This document shows positions 27,838-36,460 of a stretch of DNA of 64,000 nucleotides, one piece after another; the first letter of the stretch is position 1, and every line of letters starts with the position of its first letter. The notes beneath the pieces were generated by a model. It worked only from the letters and a program-made list of their open reading frames with translations. It had not been told where the DNA came from and did no database searches. Source of the stretch: Ricordea florida. Its lineage: Eukaryota > Cnidaria > Anthozoa > Corallimorpharia > Ricordeidae. The position numbers and the translations under genes were made by a program. Location of the stretch: NCBI GenBank assembly GCA_949710005.1, contig OX453282.1, positions 19,702,561 to 19,766,560 of the forward strand. The letters are read 5' to 3'.

Positions 27838-28787
27838 GTTATAACCTGCAGTTCCTCCCTTACAAATCCACGTCTAGGCCCATCTATTAAATAATATAAA
27901 ACTGGTTGATTATGTGAAATCACACTTCTAGAAATATAATAAACTTTGATACTGCAAATAGGATCAGTAGCTCGCCTTCGTTCACCACCCTCAAGTTCGC
28001 CTGGAGATAATAAATATCTAACTCTAACACCAGGAGGTAGTCTAACTTCATCAGGTCCAACAACACGATTATAATTTTTAGTTTCAATATCAACCTCTTT
28101 CATTTTTATAGCTTTATCAGGTTCTTTACCAGTTATTCTAGTTGGTGTATTATTCAAAGTTCTCAAAATATCAGGTAATCGTTTCACCCATACTCTTGAT
28201 CTTTCATCACTAATCATTTCTTGTGCATATTGATGACTAAATAATCGTTCACCTAATATTCCGTTTGCTCTTTCAACAAATGCTTGTGCTCTATGATTTC
28301 CAGCTTCACTTCTCTGGATTTTCACATTATGCGAATTCATAAGTTTTGCCAGTTCACCCATAAATTCTCTTCCAGGATCAACCATTAATGTTTTAGGATA
28401 TTTTAACTTTCTTGAATATATTTTTCTAAAAGCATTTGAAATTTCACGACTTTCTTTTGAGGTTAATGGTTCTGCATCTTTATATCTTGAGGCAACATCA
28501 ATCACAACTAATGCATATCGATATGTTTTTCTTCCAACTCTATCATGTGGTAAAAATAATAAATCTGCTTGGTGAATCTGATTAGGTTTATCCACAGTCC
28601 AGTGCGGTCTAGAAATATACTTTGGAGCTGGTAGATATATTTGCCAAATTGCCTGTTTTTCAAGCCATCTTTTAACCTCATCTTCACTAACTTTTGCTTT
28701 TTCAGCTAATTTAGTAATTGCAGAATATCCTTTCCAATAACCAAAAGTTGAATAATATATTTTTGATAATATTTTTTCGTTACTCAT
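27795..28787 (-). CDS. Retroviral-type DDE integrase
   Basis: This 330-residue orthologue of the E1 integrase is shorter at the N-terminus. Catalytic residues are D75 (HQADLLFLP), D137 (LMVDPGREF) and E172 (AFVERAN), with identical spacing to E1. The C-terminal beta domain contains PVLYYLIDGPRRGFVREEL. It is intact, so E2 integration would have used it or a close relative. It is divergent from the capsid gene across a 34-bp gap containing TTTAAAGATTAA. Confidence 0.9.
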   Translation of the reverse strand: MSNEKILSKIYYSTFGYWKGYSAITKLAEKAKVSEDEVKRWLEKQAIWQIYLPAPKYISRPHWTVDKPNQIHQADLLFLPHDRVGRKTYRYALVVIDVASRYKDAEPLTSKESREISNAFRKIYSRKLKYPKTLMVDPGREFMGELAKLMNSHNVKIQRSEAGNHRAQAFVERANGILGERLFSHQYAQEMISDERSRVWVKRLPDILRTLNNTPTRITGKEPDKAIKMKEVDIETKNYNRVVGPDEVRLPPGVRVRYLLSPGELEGGERRRATDPICSIKVYYISRSVISHNQPVLYYLIDGPRRGFVREELQVITYDTELPPNSILER

Positions 28788-28821
28788 TTAAAGATTAATC
28801 CACCCTTCCTTAAAATAAAAT

Positions 28822-30090
28822 ATGACAACCGTATCTGAAAAAATTAACCCAAACAGGATTCCAAGAGAGCCACTCGGTTTGAAAGCGGAATCAATATTGA
28901 ATAGAATTACACTAAATCCATCATCAGCTAGTTCTGGAGAAACGTTATATATAAATATTCCAAAACTTACCGAGAATTTAGTTATTGTACCTGGAAGTGT
29001 ATCTCTAGTATTTAACCTGACTGTTGATGGTCATGAAGATAACACCCTCGTGAATAATGTAGGTAGTAACCTTATATCTAGACTCAGGGTTCTTTTTGGA
29101 GGCGAAACACTGCAGGATACTCAAAGATACGATTTATTTCAAACCTACCATGACTTATTCTTAACAGATGAAGAAAGAGAGGATAGATTAAAACAAGGTA
29201 TTTCTTCTGAAAACATGAGAAAGCTTAGGACAAATGCAGGCGATAAGGTAGACACAGATGCAAAGGAAGTAGCTCTTGCAGTAGTACACAACACCAAGTA
29301 TCATATCCCACTAAACCACCCTATTCTAAATGATCACGGGGCTTTCTATCCAATGGCTTTAGATCATCAACTAATATTTGAGATTACACTGGCTCCAGTT
29401 TACGATATTGTTGTTTATTCTGATACGACAAAGACTCCAACTTACAAAATCACAAACCTCGAGTTGGAATATTCTTGCATATCAAGCGAATACTTAGCTC
29501 GTGAGGCGCAGGCGGCTTATCAGGTTGGTAAAGGATTCTTTTATGAAAATGTCACTCTACACAAAACTTTCACCATATTCAGGCCTACTGACAGTGTTAT
29601 AAACGAGCATATTAATCTACCTAGAAGGTCAATTACGGGGATATTATGTTTGTTTACATTACCATACGGTAAAGGAGAGCGAGACTCAGAGAATTTTTTC
29701 AATCCAGGTATCACCTCAATAAATATCGATGTTAATGGTATGCCAAACCGTTTCTACTCTAAGGGAATGGTGCCGTCAGACCTATGGGAGTCGGTGAAGA
29801 AACGTTTCGGAAGAGATGGTGGTTCCGTTTCTCCCTCCAGTCGGTCGTTTCACTCGGTAAAGGAAAAGGATTTTTATGGCAATAAGTTTGCTCTGTGGAT
29901 AGATTTGAGAACTCACCCTGATAATGGTATTCACGGAGGGGGTCTAGCCTTAAACAATGCACAAGATGGTGTAAAAATAGAAATTAAAAGAAAACTTAGT
30001 GGGTCTGGTATTATGATCTGTTACATGTTTGTGGTAGCAGATGCGTTAATGGAGATAATGAATTCAAACTTAAGATCAATCATGTATTAG
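28822..30090 (+). CDS. Major capsid protein, double jelly roll
   Basis: 422-residue orthologue of the E1 capsid protein. The N-terminal 25 residues are almost identical and DTQRYDLFQTYHDLFL is unchanged, whereas the region around residues 290-350 (tip loops) is the most diverged, as expected for surface-exposed loops. The start ATG lies about 25 bp after a TTTAAAGATT box. The frame is intact. Confidence 0.75.
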   Translation: MTTVSEKINPNRIPREPLGLKAESILNRITLNPSSASSGETLYINIPKLTENLVIVPGSVSLVFNLTVDGHEDNTLVNNVGSNLISRLRVLFGGETLQDTQRYDLFQTYHDLFLTDEEREDRLKQGISSENMRKLRTNAGDKVDTDAKEVALAVVHNTKYHIPLNHPILNDHGAFYPMALDHQLIFEITLAPVYDIVVYSDTTKTPTYKITNLELEYSCISSEYLAREAQAAYQVGKGFFYENVTLHKTFTIFRPTDSVINEHINLPRRSITGILCLFTLPYGKGERDSENFFNPGITSINIDVNGMPNRFYSKGMVPSDLWESVKKRFGRDGGSVSPSSRSFHSVKEKDFYGNKFALWIDLRTHPDNGIHGGGLALNNAQDGVKIEIKRKLSGSGIMICYMFVVADALMEIMNSNLRSIMY

Positions 30091-30117
30091 TTAAAAGAAA
30101 GACCCGAAGGAAAAAAG

Positions 30118-30768
30118 ATGGAAGAATTACGAGATAAAATTCCTTTTCATTGCATTATAACCGGACCAACAAATTGTGGAAAGACAAAGTACATCATAGA
30201 TCAGCTTCGAGGACCATTCAGAAAAGTTTTTGAATACATTGTTCTAATATGTCCAACTTTTCCTAAAAATAAAACCTATCATAATTTTGCTAATAAAGAT
30301 AAACATTTCTATGTATTATCACCTGATGCTAGTAACGTTGATGAGATTAATGAATTGTTAACTGATTGTCAAACTTTATTCTCTGGAACAAATACACTAA
30401 TAATTTTAGACGATTGTGCTGTTTCGAATGATCTGAAGAAACGATCGAACAAGTTTATAGATTTAGCATTCTCTGGAAGACATCATGGTTTATCAGTTTG
30501 GGTTCTCACTCAGCAATTAACATCGATAGCAAAACCATTCCGAGAAAATGTGGCTTGTGTTGTTACATTCCATAATCCATCACAGAAAGGTATGAAGATG
30601 CTTTTTGAAGATTATGGAGGTGATTTAGACTCTGAAACATGTAAAAAATTTGTAGAAATGTTGAAAACTGAAAAATATTCTAGACTCTGTTTGTGTTTGC
30701 GTTATCCATTCCAATGTTATTTAGAGATCCCTTCGGGGTGTTCTTTTCATGCGGTGATTTCAGCGTAG
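30118..30768 (+). CDS. A32-like (FtsK/HerA superfamily) DNA-packaging ATPase
   Basis: 216 residues. Walker A GPTNCGKT (16-23), Walker B LIILDD (94-99) and VLTQQL are identical to E1. The last ~10 residues (after LEIPSG) are encoded by GC-rich triloop hairpins at 30729-30771, which replace the short E1 C-terminus. The hairpin insertion therefore changed the protein end without harming the domain. It lies 27 bp after the capsid gene. Confidence 0.85.
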   Translation: MEELRDKIPFHCIITGPTNCGKTKYIIDQLRGPFRKVFEYIVLICPTFPKNKTYHNFANKDKHFYVLSPDASNVDEINELLTDCQTLFSGTNTLIILDDCAVSNDLKKRSNKFIDLAFSGRHHGLSVWVLTQQLTSIAKPFRENVACVVTFHNPSQKGMKMLFEDYGGDLDSETCKKFVEMLKTEKYSRLCLCLRYPFQCYLEIPSGCSFHAVISA

Positions 30769-30784
30769 CTGGTCGGCAAAGCCG
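30729..30784. repeat. Cluster of three triloop mini-hairpins
   Basis: CCC-TTC-GGG (30729-30737), CAGC-GTA-GCTG (30761-30771) and CGGC-AAA-GCCG (30774-30784) span the end of the ATPase gene and the following gap. Confidence 0.6.
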
Positions 30785-30821
30785 TTTTAAAAGAATCCAT
30801 GTTTTATTACAAAATTAAAAG

Positions 30822-31379
30822 ATGACAGAAGTTGAAGATTATATAGAAGAACACCCAGAGGTAAAAGATGAGGTAAAATATAATGATGATATCCCGAAGG
30901 GGGCCGGCTACGCCGAAGTTGAAATAAAACAAGAATCACTAGCTATTCTAGCATCTCTTGGAACTACAAAGGAATATTTAGGTGTTGATATGAGTCTAGG
31001 TGATATTAAGAAACTAACGGTAAAAGATGTTGAAAAATATTATAATAGATATCAGGCAGTATTGGGTAAGAAAATTAGTGGTGGATTAGTTGATTCCTCT
31101 CTTCAATTAGTTTCTCAAGTCATTTCTTACATGGTTCCTGTGGATGATATAGAAGAGCTTTGTAAGGATTTGAAGAATGATGATTTGGTTAATCGTGAAC
31201 TAACAAACATTGTAGGTCTCTTAGCATTGAAGGCAGGAAGATTGGCAGCACTTGCTAGCGGACTATTTCAGGTTGCTAAACACATTAAAATCAACAAAAT
31301 ACAAGAAGTTTCAAGAACAAATACAGATAATGCTAACACAACTGAGCAGGCTGCTAGTGGGTATGATACTGTCTACTAA
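30822..31379 (+). CDS. Conserved helical element protein, 185 aa
   Basis: Orthologue of the E1 197-residue protein. The central block (KQESLAILASLGTTKEYLGV to SGLFQVAKHI) is nearly the same. The N-terminal region differs and includes DIPKGAGYAEVE, encoded by two triloop hairpins (30893-30915), an in-frame insertion not found in E1. Its upstream spacer has TTTTAAAAGAATCC. Role unknown, probably morphogenesis. Confidence 0.6.
   Translation: MTEVEDYIEEHPEVKDEVKYNDDIPKGAGYAEVEIKQESLAILASLGTTKEYLGVDMSLGDIKKLTVKDVEKYYNRYQAVLGKKISGGLVDSSLQLVSQVISYMVPVDDIEELCKDLKNDDLVNRELTNIVGLLALKAGRLAALASGLFQVAKHIKINKIQEVSRTNTDNANTTEQAASGYDTVY
30893..30915. repeat. Double triloop hairpin inside a gene
   Basis: CCC-GAA-GGG (30893-30901) and CGGC-TAC-GCCG (30905-30915), in frame in the 185-aa gene; E1 lacks them. 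Confidence 0.6.
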
Positions 31380-31390
31380 GCATGATGTGA

Positions 31391-31406
31391 TTTAAAGATT
31401 TCTTAC
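31391..31406 (+). promoter_or_regulatory. TTTAAAGATTTCTTAC box
   Basis: Located 20 bp before ATG 31426. The E1 equivalent is 11288-11303. It is probably a promoter element. Confidence 0.55.
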
Positions 31407-31425
31407 TTTGTGAAATAAAATAATA

Positions 31426-31875
31426 ATGTCAGAAGAAGTTGTTGAACAAATTACAAGAGATCCACCAAAAGAAGAAAAAACCGGAGGTAATGTTCCTAAA
31501 AAGAAAGAGAAAGATCCTAAAAAAGTCGCTGCTGGTAAGAAATTAGCTGAATATAATAAAAAAGCAAAAGAAGCGTTAGCTAGGGAAATGAAACGAGAAA
31601 GGGAACAAGCAGACACCAAAAAGGAAGAAAATTCCAATGAAGAAGAAGAAACCACAAAGGCCTGGATTCCAGAGCTATCTTTCACTACTGTTTTATCTAT
31701 TGTTGGAATAGGATTTACTGCATTTGATATGTTTATGAGATATTATAAGAAAGACCCGAAGGAAAATAGAATACCTGATTTATCACAAGTTCCGACTAAA
31801 GTTCCACCCTCAAATATTCCCACACAACCCTCCCAACCACCACCTCAACCAACTCCGAAAATAGCAATGATCTGA
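31426..31875 (+). CDS. Basic single-pass membrane protein, 149 aa
   Basis: Orthologue of E1 10750-11268. It keeps the basic KKVAAGKKLAEYNKKAKEAL helix (~30-50) and the membrane segment FTTVLSIVGIGFTAFDMFM (~86-104), then has a Pro-rich tail. It lacks the hairpin-encoded extra residues of the E1 protein, so it shows the simpler form. Function unknown. Confidence 0.6.
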   Translation: MSEEVVEQITRDPPKEEKTGGNVPKKKEKDPKKVAAGKKLAEYNKKAKEALAREMKREREQADTKKEENSNEEEETTKAWIPELSFTTVLSIVGIGFTAFDMFMRYYKKDPKENRIPDLSQVPTKVPPSNIPTQPSQPPPQPTPKIAMI

Positions 31876-31884
31876 GGAAAGTAG

Positions 31885-31900
31885 TTTAAAGATTTCTTAC
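31885..31900 (+). promoter_or_regulatory. TTTAAAGATTTCTTAC box
   Basis: Located 18 bp before ATG 31919, followed by TGATACAGTAAAAAAATT, as in E1 upstream of the same gene. Confidence 0.55.
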
Positions 31901-31918
31901 TGATACAGTAAAAAAATT

Positions 31919-32137
31919 ATGTCAACTGAAAACAAACTTGTAAAAACTGTTACTGATTCAGCCGTCATTATCGGATTAGCTGCTGGAGTTGGATATGTAG
32001 CTAAAAAAGCTCTGAAAGAATCATTTATGAACGATCCATCCTCAAGTATTACAAACTATGCTAAATGGGTAGCTGTATTGTCAGGTAGTATGTACCTAAA
32101 AACATATTTAGAGGATCAAAAGATTTTACCAAATTAA
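31919..32137 (+). CDS. Small two-helix membrane protein, 72 aa
   Basis: Orthologue of E1 10494-10712 with identical length. Two hydrophobic segments flank the unchanged SFMNDPSSSITNYAKWVA. It is 2 bp from the next gene, as in E1. Function unknown. Confidence 0.6.
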   Translation: MSTENKLVKTVTDSAVIIGLAAGVGYVAKKALKESFMNDPSSSITNYAKWVAVLSGSMYLKTYLEDQKILPN

Positions 32138-32139
32138 AC

Positions 32140-32550
32140 ATGGCAACAATAGCAATGATGGTTGGTGGAGCTATATTGAATGCAACTACATTTGTTGGTG
32201 GATCATATCTTGCAAAATATCTCTCAGGTGATAAAACAGATGCAGAACGAATACGACACGATAAGGCATTAGAAAAATATCAAAAAGATTATGCTACATA
32301 TCAGGAAAAAAGACAGAATCTCATTGATTGGCAATCTCAACAGAAGGATGCTAAATATCAGGCTTCAAAAAATATTTCGAATACCGATGAAGCTTTGAAA
32401 TTTTATAGTCAAACACATGAATCTAAAGATGAAATTGAACCAAAATTCTCTGATTATTATAGACCTAGTGACAACCAAAAGATGGGTGAAATGGCATATG
32501 TGGGTGGTGGTATGTTAGCGTTGGGTTATATGGTTAGTAAATTCTTTTAG
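32140..32550 (+). CDS. Membrane protein with two terminal hydrophobic helices, 136 aa
   Basis: Orthologue of E1 10099-10491, six residues longer before the conserved FSDYYRPS-x-NQKMGE motif. N- and C-terminal hydrophobic helices and the charged middle are retained. It is probably a virion membrane component. Confidence 0.6.
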   Translation: MATIAMMVGGAILNATTFVGGSYLAKYLSGDKTDAERIRHDKALEKYQKDYATYQEKRQNLIDWQSQQKDAKYQASKNISNTDEALKFYSQTHESKDEIEPKFSDYYRPSDNQKMGEMAYVGGGMLALGYMVSKFF

Positions 32551-32568
32551 GTGCTTGTATGAGACTAG

Positions 32569-32584
32569 TTTAAAGATTTCTTAC
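32569..32584 (+). promoter_or_regulatory. TTTAAAGATTTCTTAC box
   Basis: Located 17 bp before ATG 32602, followed by TGATGAAGTAAAAAATC. The E1 equivalent is 9666-9681. Confidence 0.55.
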
Positions 32585-32601
32585 TGATGAAGTAAAAAAT
32601 C

Positions 32602-33801
32602 ATGTCAGAAGAAGATCCATTAATACCAAAATTTGGACCCGCTGATCTAGGTGATGAAGGGAATGAAGAATTTAATTTGCCACAAATCCCAAATACATCC
32701 ACCACTTATCAAAATCCTGGTTATGAGGAGGGGGTGGCTGAAAGCTCGTTTGGTGGTAAAACACAACCCCATTTAGAGGAAAATTTGGAGGGAATTGAAA
32801 TTAGAAAAGATGAAGCTTTGGTTAGAATTCATGATAAATTTCCTGACTTTAATCCTGCTGAATCTCCATTCACGTTTAGTTTAGATGAATATGATCGGGT
32901 GGTTGTTAAACTAAAAAGAGAAAAGGGTAAGCCTCACACTTTATTCATAAATAATGGTAAATTGAATGATAAGTTACCAGATACTATCTTAAAAGCTCTA
33001 GGTGCTGATTATGAAACCATGCTTAGTAAAAATGAAGAGCTTAAGTCTCAGGTTAATGAAGCTAATGAAGAAAAAAGGGATTTACTTAATGCACTAAATG
33101 GGTTAAGAGCAGTTGTAGAAACAGGTGAAAATGAGATAGAACGTTATGTTACAATTGATAGAAAAGAGTTGAGAGCTATAATTGAAAAACAACAAACCAG
33201 AATCGCGGAAAGTGAAAGCTATTTAGATGCAGCTGTTAAACAGAAGATAGAAGCTAAAACAGAGGTTGATAAACTTAAAGTTGAATTGAATCGACACAAA
33301 GATGAACTCGAAAAATATAAGAAGGGATCATCCAATTTAAAAAATCTAGAACAAAGTAATGCCCGGTTACAAGACAGGATCGATAAATTTGAAGAACTAA
33401 CGAGAAAGCAGATAATTTTAAGTCAAGAACAAATAAGTGAAATCGAGGGACGAAATGATGAAATACTTAAAAATATGCCTCTTCGTGATCGGATAAAGTA
33501 TATATTCAAAAAGTATGGTTTTACAGTCTTTGCTGTTGTAAGTGCTGTTGGTGTTGTTATTGGTGTTATCGTTTCTAATCTTTCCAAAGGTCTAACAACA
33601 TTGGGTAAAGGTGTTGGTAATGGTTTGAAAACTATTGGTAAGAAACTCGGTGAAATATTGCCTGGAATGGTTGGAGCTATAGTGAGCTTTCTGTTCAAAA
33701 CAGCGGGTGAGGTTATTGGATTTTTAGGTAAGAACGCTTGGCTTTTGATAATGGCTGTGGTTCTATATTTTGTGGAACAGTTTAAAAAGAAGAGACGATA
33801 A
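32602..33801 (+). CDS. Coiled-coil, triple-hydrophobic-segment protein, 399 aa
   Basis: Orthologue of E1 8624-9649. The C-terminal ~105 residues with three hydrophobic segments are almost unchanged. The acidic N-terminus and the coiled coil (~155-290) have diverged strongly and are longer. A conserved membrane module with a fast-changing stalk fits a surface-exposed or partner-specific region, which is inference. Confidence 0.6.
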   Translation: MSEEDPLIPKFGPADLGDEGNEEFNLPQIPNTSTTYQNPGYEEGVAESSFGGKTQPHLEENLEGIEIRKDEALVRIHDKFPDFNPAESPFTFSLDEYDRVVVKLKREKGKPHTLFINNGKLNDKLPDTILKALGADYETMLSKNEELKSQVNEANEEKRDLLNALNGLRAVVETGENEIERYVTIDRKELRAIIEKQQTRIAESESYLDAAVKQKIEAKTEVDKLKVELNRHKDELEKYKKGSSNLKNLEQSNARLQDRIDKFEELTRKQIILSQEQISEIEGRNDEILKNMPLRDRIKYIFKKYGFTVFAVVSAVGVVIGVIVSNLSKGLTTLGKGVGNGLKTIGKKLGEILPGMVGAIVSFLFKTAGEVIGFLGKNAWLLIMAVVLYFVEQFKKKRR

Positions 33802-33819
33802 CAAACCTTTCCGAATTCA

Positions 33820-33830
33820 TTTAAAGATTT
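33820..33830 (+). promoter_or_regulatory. TTTAAAGATTT box deciding a start
   Basis: Its position 19 bp before ATG 33850 matches the spacing at other genes. This supports that start over the in-frame ATG at 33832, which would lie inside the promoter spacer. Confidence 0.5.
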
Positions 33831-33849
33831 CATGTTGAGTAGTAAAAAA

Positions 33850-34446
33850 ATGGATGACTACAATAGAATTTATCCACAATTACCAATAAATGGTGATCCA
33901 AATAATTTCAGACTACAAAAGTCATGTGAAGTACTACATAATCTTGAGAAGGAAATTAAACATTATGAGGAAGTTAGAAAAAAGTATAATCGAGAGAGAG
34001 GAATATTTACTAAAATCAGTGTTGGTAGTGGGGTGTTTTCAGTTATCCTATCTGCAAGTGGATTGGGAACCTCTCTTACTGGTTTTGGTGCCCTTGTTGG
34101 TATTCCATTGGGAGTTGTCGGAGGTATTTGTGGGGGAGTATCGGTTGGATGCGGTGTGACTTCTAAAAAACTTTCTCATAAAGTTGGTAAACACGAACAG
34201 ACTGTTTCTCTAGCAAAAGCAAAGGTAAACACCATTCAAGACTTAGTTTCAAAAGCATTGAGAGATAACGTTATATCCGACCAAGAATTTTCTATAATTT
34301 TAGAAGAGTTGAAAAAGTTTGAAAAACTAAAACTAGAAATCCGTCAAAAATTTCGGAGAGATACAGAAAAAAACTTAAACATGTCACAGATAAGGAGAGA
34401 TGTTCGTGCGGACATATTAAAGGAGCTAACCGGTCCCGTACGTTGA
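33850..34446 (+). CDS. Coiled-coil protein with Gly-rich membrane hairpin, 198 aa
   Basis: Orthologue of E1 7961-8584. I place the start at the ATG of MDDYNRIY, because E1 starts MDEYNRIY and the promoter box lies just upstream; an ATG at 33832 would add six residues. The Gly/Val/Ser hydrophobic hairpin (GVFSVILSASGLGTSLTGFG) and both charged helical arms are kept. Function unknown. Confidence 0.6.
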   Translation: MDDYNRIYPQLPINGDPNNFRLQKSCEVLHNLEKEIKHYEEVRKKYNRERGIFTKISVGSGVFSVILSASGLGTSLTGFGALVGIPLGVVGGICGGVSVGCGVTSKKLSHKVGKHEQTVSLAKAKVNTIQDLVSKALRDNVISDQEFSIILEELKKFEKLKLEIRQKFRRDTEKNLNMSQIRRDVRADILKELTGPVR

Positions 34447-34527
34447 AAATGCAATTTGAGAAAACGCCTGTAGGGTGGAATTATGAGATTGGTATCAGAA
34501 AAGAACGGTGTTGATTTAAAAACATAT

Positions 34528-34548
34528 CGGCGAAGCCGGTCTAAAGAC
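34528..34548. repeat. Triloop hairpin beside a promoter-like box
   Basis: CGGC-GAA-GCCG (34528-34538) runs into GTCTAAAGAC, a small palindrome containing the TCTAAAGA core. Confidence 0.5.
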
Positions 34549-34579
34549 TTTGCATCTTATTCTAAACATAAAGAATAAA

Positions 34580-36145
34580 ATGACACTCAAGGATTTCAGA
34601 AATAAATATCCAAATGCTGATCAAAGTCAATTTGAAGTTGTAGCTGATCCGTATGGTGGATACATTAGGTGGAGATTCAATGGAATGACAATCATGTCTA
34701 ATGATGATCCAACCGGAAAAACATGGACTGATGACCTGTCACCTCGTTTGAAAAAACTTTTATGGAAAGATTTAGGATTGGATGATGATGAATTAAGTTC
34801 ATTCCCAAAAAGTTTAACTATGACTAATCGAAGCTATCCTATACCAGCTATTAACTTTGATGACTTTACAAGTGATATAACAAAAATGCTTACCTCGCTG
34901 GATATATACGTGTCAAATACTAAGAAATTCACAGCAAAAATGCGTGATGTTTTTACCAATCAAGTTGTAACTTTCAAATTTGGTAAGCAAAGTAGAAAAT
35001 GGTTGAACGCACCTTATATGAATTATTGGCCACAACAACTTAACTTTGCAGTATGGTGTGCAACATCTGGTTGCGGTATAAGTCCTTTTGAGAGTCTAAA
35101 TTATCCTAAAGTAGTGAATAGCTTCATTAAGTTTCATGTGTATTTCACAATAAGGCGGATATTATATGAATTAAGTCTTCCCTTACCTGATGAACAACCT
35201 TTTGTAATAAACAACAATCCCTATAGTAAAGTAGCATATCAACGATTGTGCGCTGAATTTGGGGTTAGTAATAATTCCGATTTTAGATGGAAAGGTGGAA
35301 GAAATGGAGGATTAGGAGATATATTCCTTGATTATGGTTCTGGATATAATGGGAAAGGCGGAGGATATCAAAATGTACATATGATAAGGAATTACGATCA
35401 TGAAGCAGATCAGTGGCCTGGTGAAGGTGGTAAATTCGCTGATGAAGGGGGTAAGAAAGAAAAGGGTAATCTCATCTCATTTATCCGTAATGATGACTTT
35501 GCTGATTTCAAATATGCTTGGTTTATCCCAACAAGTGGTCATGGGCTCACTAAAGCTGGGCTTGGTAGATTGAATCGATCTGCTGAAGCTTTTGTTTACT
35601 GTATATTGGGGGCGCAAGTCAACACTAGAAACTCGATTTATGGTAATGGTGGTGGAGCGATCGAGACTCAACAAGAATTCTTAGCTTTATTTGAAAGTAC
35701 TGTGATTGAAAATGACATTTCTAGTTCCATCCAAAGATATCAATTAGCTGTACAGGAAGCGAAATTACGACTTGATTTAGCTATTGCTCCTGGTGTATGG
35801 TTAATGCCAAGTAATATGATAATTAACACTGAAAGCGTGACGGGTTTTAATAACAAGTTGATGAAAGCGAGTGATGATATGAATTTTGGAGTGAATAATT
35901 CCCTAAACACTGAAGCAAAACAGGTCGGAATAAGTCATAACATGGGTTCTTCAAAGGTAAAGTTACCACATAGAACTGAAACGAAAGAAAACCCCGGAGG
36001 GAAACCAAAACCACTAATTAAAACAGACTCAATGCAAACAGACACAACGAAACATGAAAATAATATTGACTCAACGCAGCATGAAAAGAATATATTAGCA
36101 TTCATGGTTGTCGTTGGTGGATTAGCGTGGTATCTATTTCGGTAG
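34580..36145 (+). CDS. Tail-anchored conserved element protein, 521 aa
   Basis: Orthologue of E1 6270-7829. The start is the ATG of MTLKDFRNKYP, matching E1 MLLNDFRNRYP and preceded in both by AAACATAAAGAATAAA; upstream in-frame codons are not used. The large middle region is very highly conserved, while the Ser/Thr/Lys linker before the C-terminal membrane helix (ILAFMVVVGGLAWYLFR) varies. It is followed directly by the conserved non-coding block. Family unknown. Confidence 0.6.
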   Translation: MTLKDFRNKYPNADQSQFEVVADPYGGYIRWRFNGMTIMSNDDPTGKTWTDDLSPRLKKLLWKDLGLDDDELSSFPKSLTMTNRSYPIPAINFDDFTSDITKMLTSLDIYVSNTKKFTAKMRDVFTNQVVTFKFGKQSRKWLNAPYMNYWPQQLNFAVWCATSGCGISPFESLNYPKVVNSFIKFHVYFTIRRILYELSLPLPDEQPFVINNNPYSKVAYQRLCAEFGVSNNSDFRWKGGRNGGLGDIFLDYGSGYNGKGGGYQNVHMIRNYDHEADQWPGEGGKFADEGGKKEKGNLISFIRNDDFADFKYAWFIPTSGHGLTKAGLGRLNRSAEAFVYCILGAQVNTRNSIYGNGGGAIETQQEFLALFESTVIENDISSSIQRYQLAVQEAKLRLDLAIAPGVWLMPSNMIINTESVTGFNNKLMKASDDMNFGVNNSLNTEAKQVGISHNMGSSKVKLPHRTETKENPGGKPKPLIKTDSMQTDTTKHENNIDSTQHEKNILAFMVVVGGLAWYLFR

Positions 36146-36340
36146 TTCATGGTCATTTCACGTGATTATCATTGTTTGTAAATTAGTGTTCACGTGTAGA
36201 ACAATAGATTGCATACTTTTACGACATAGCAACAAGCAAAATGTAAAGTGGTTTTGAAATTGAAAAGTAGATTTTATGTTTACTTTTAAAGGGTCGGTTT
36301 CTAACGTCGCTCAGGAATGTGATTACGTCAATGCAAATTT
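36146..36340 (+). promoter_or_regulatory. Conserved non-coding block of E2
   Basis: Counterpart of E1 6074-6269, starting right after the stop codon of the tail-anchored gene. Positions 36155-36236 are identical to E1 over 82 bp, and 36297-36340 over about 44 bp. It has two CACGTG sites and ATTACGTCA. Confidence 0.65.
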
Positions 36341-36342
36341 TT

Positions 36343-36372
36343 GTTATGTAACACTGGCTTGCGTTATATAAC
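36343..36372. promoter_or_regulatory. Paired palindromes upstream of the penton gene
   Basis: GTTATGTAAC and GTTATATAAC separated by 10 bp. A near-identical ~46-bp segment recurs at 37097-37142, so the penton gene is bracketed by direct repeats in E2. Confidence 0.45.
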
Positions 36373-36460
36373 TTAATGTTTTACGAATGTCGTTGTAGGA
36401 TCTTTTAAAGTATCGATTATATAAATTTAAAGATGAATATGAAGTAACCAAACAAAAAAA

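Noticed and set aside
33832..33849. Upstream ATG for the E2 198-aa protein
   Set aside because: Comparison with E1 and the promoter box spacing favour the ATG at 33850.
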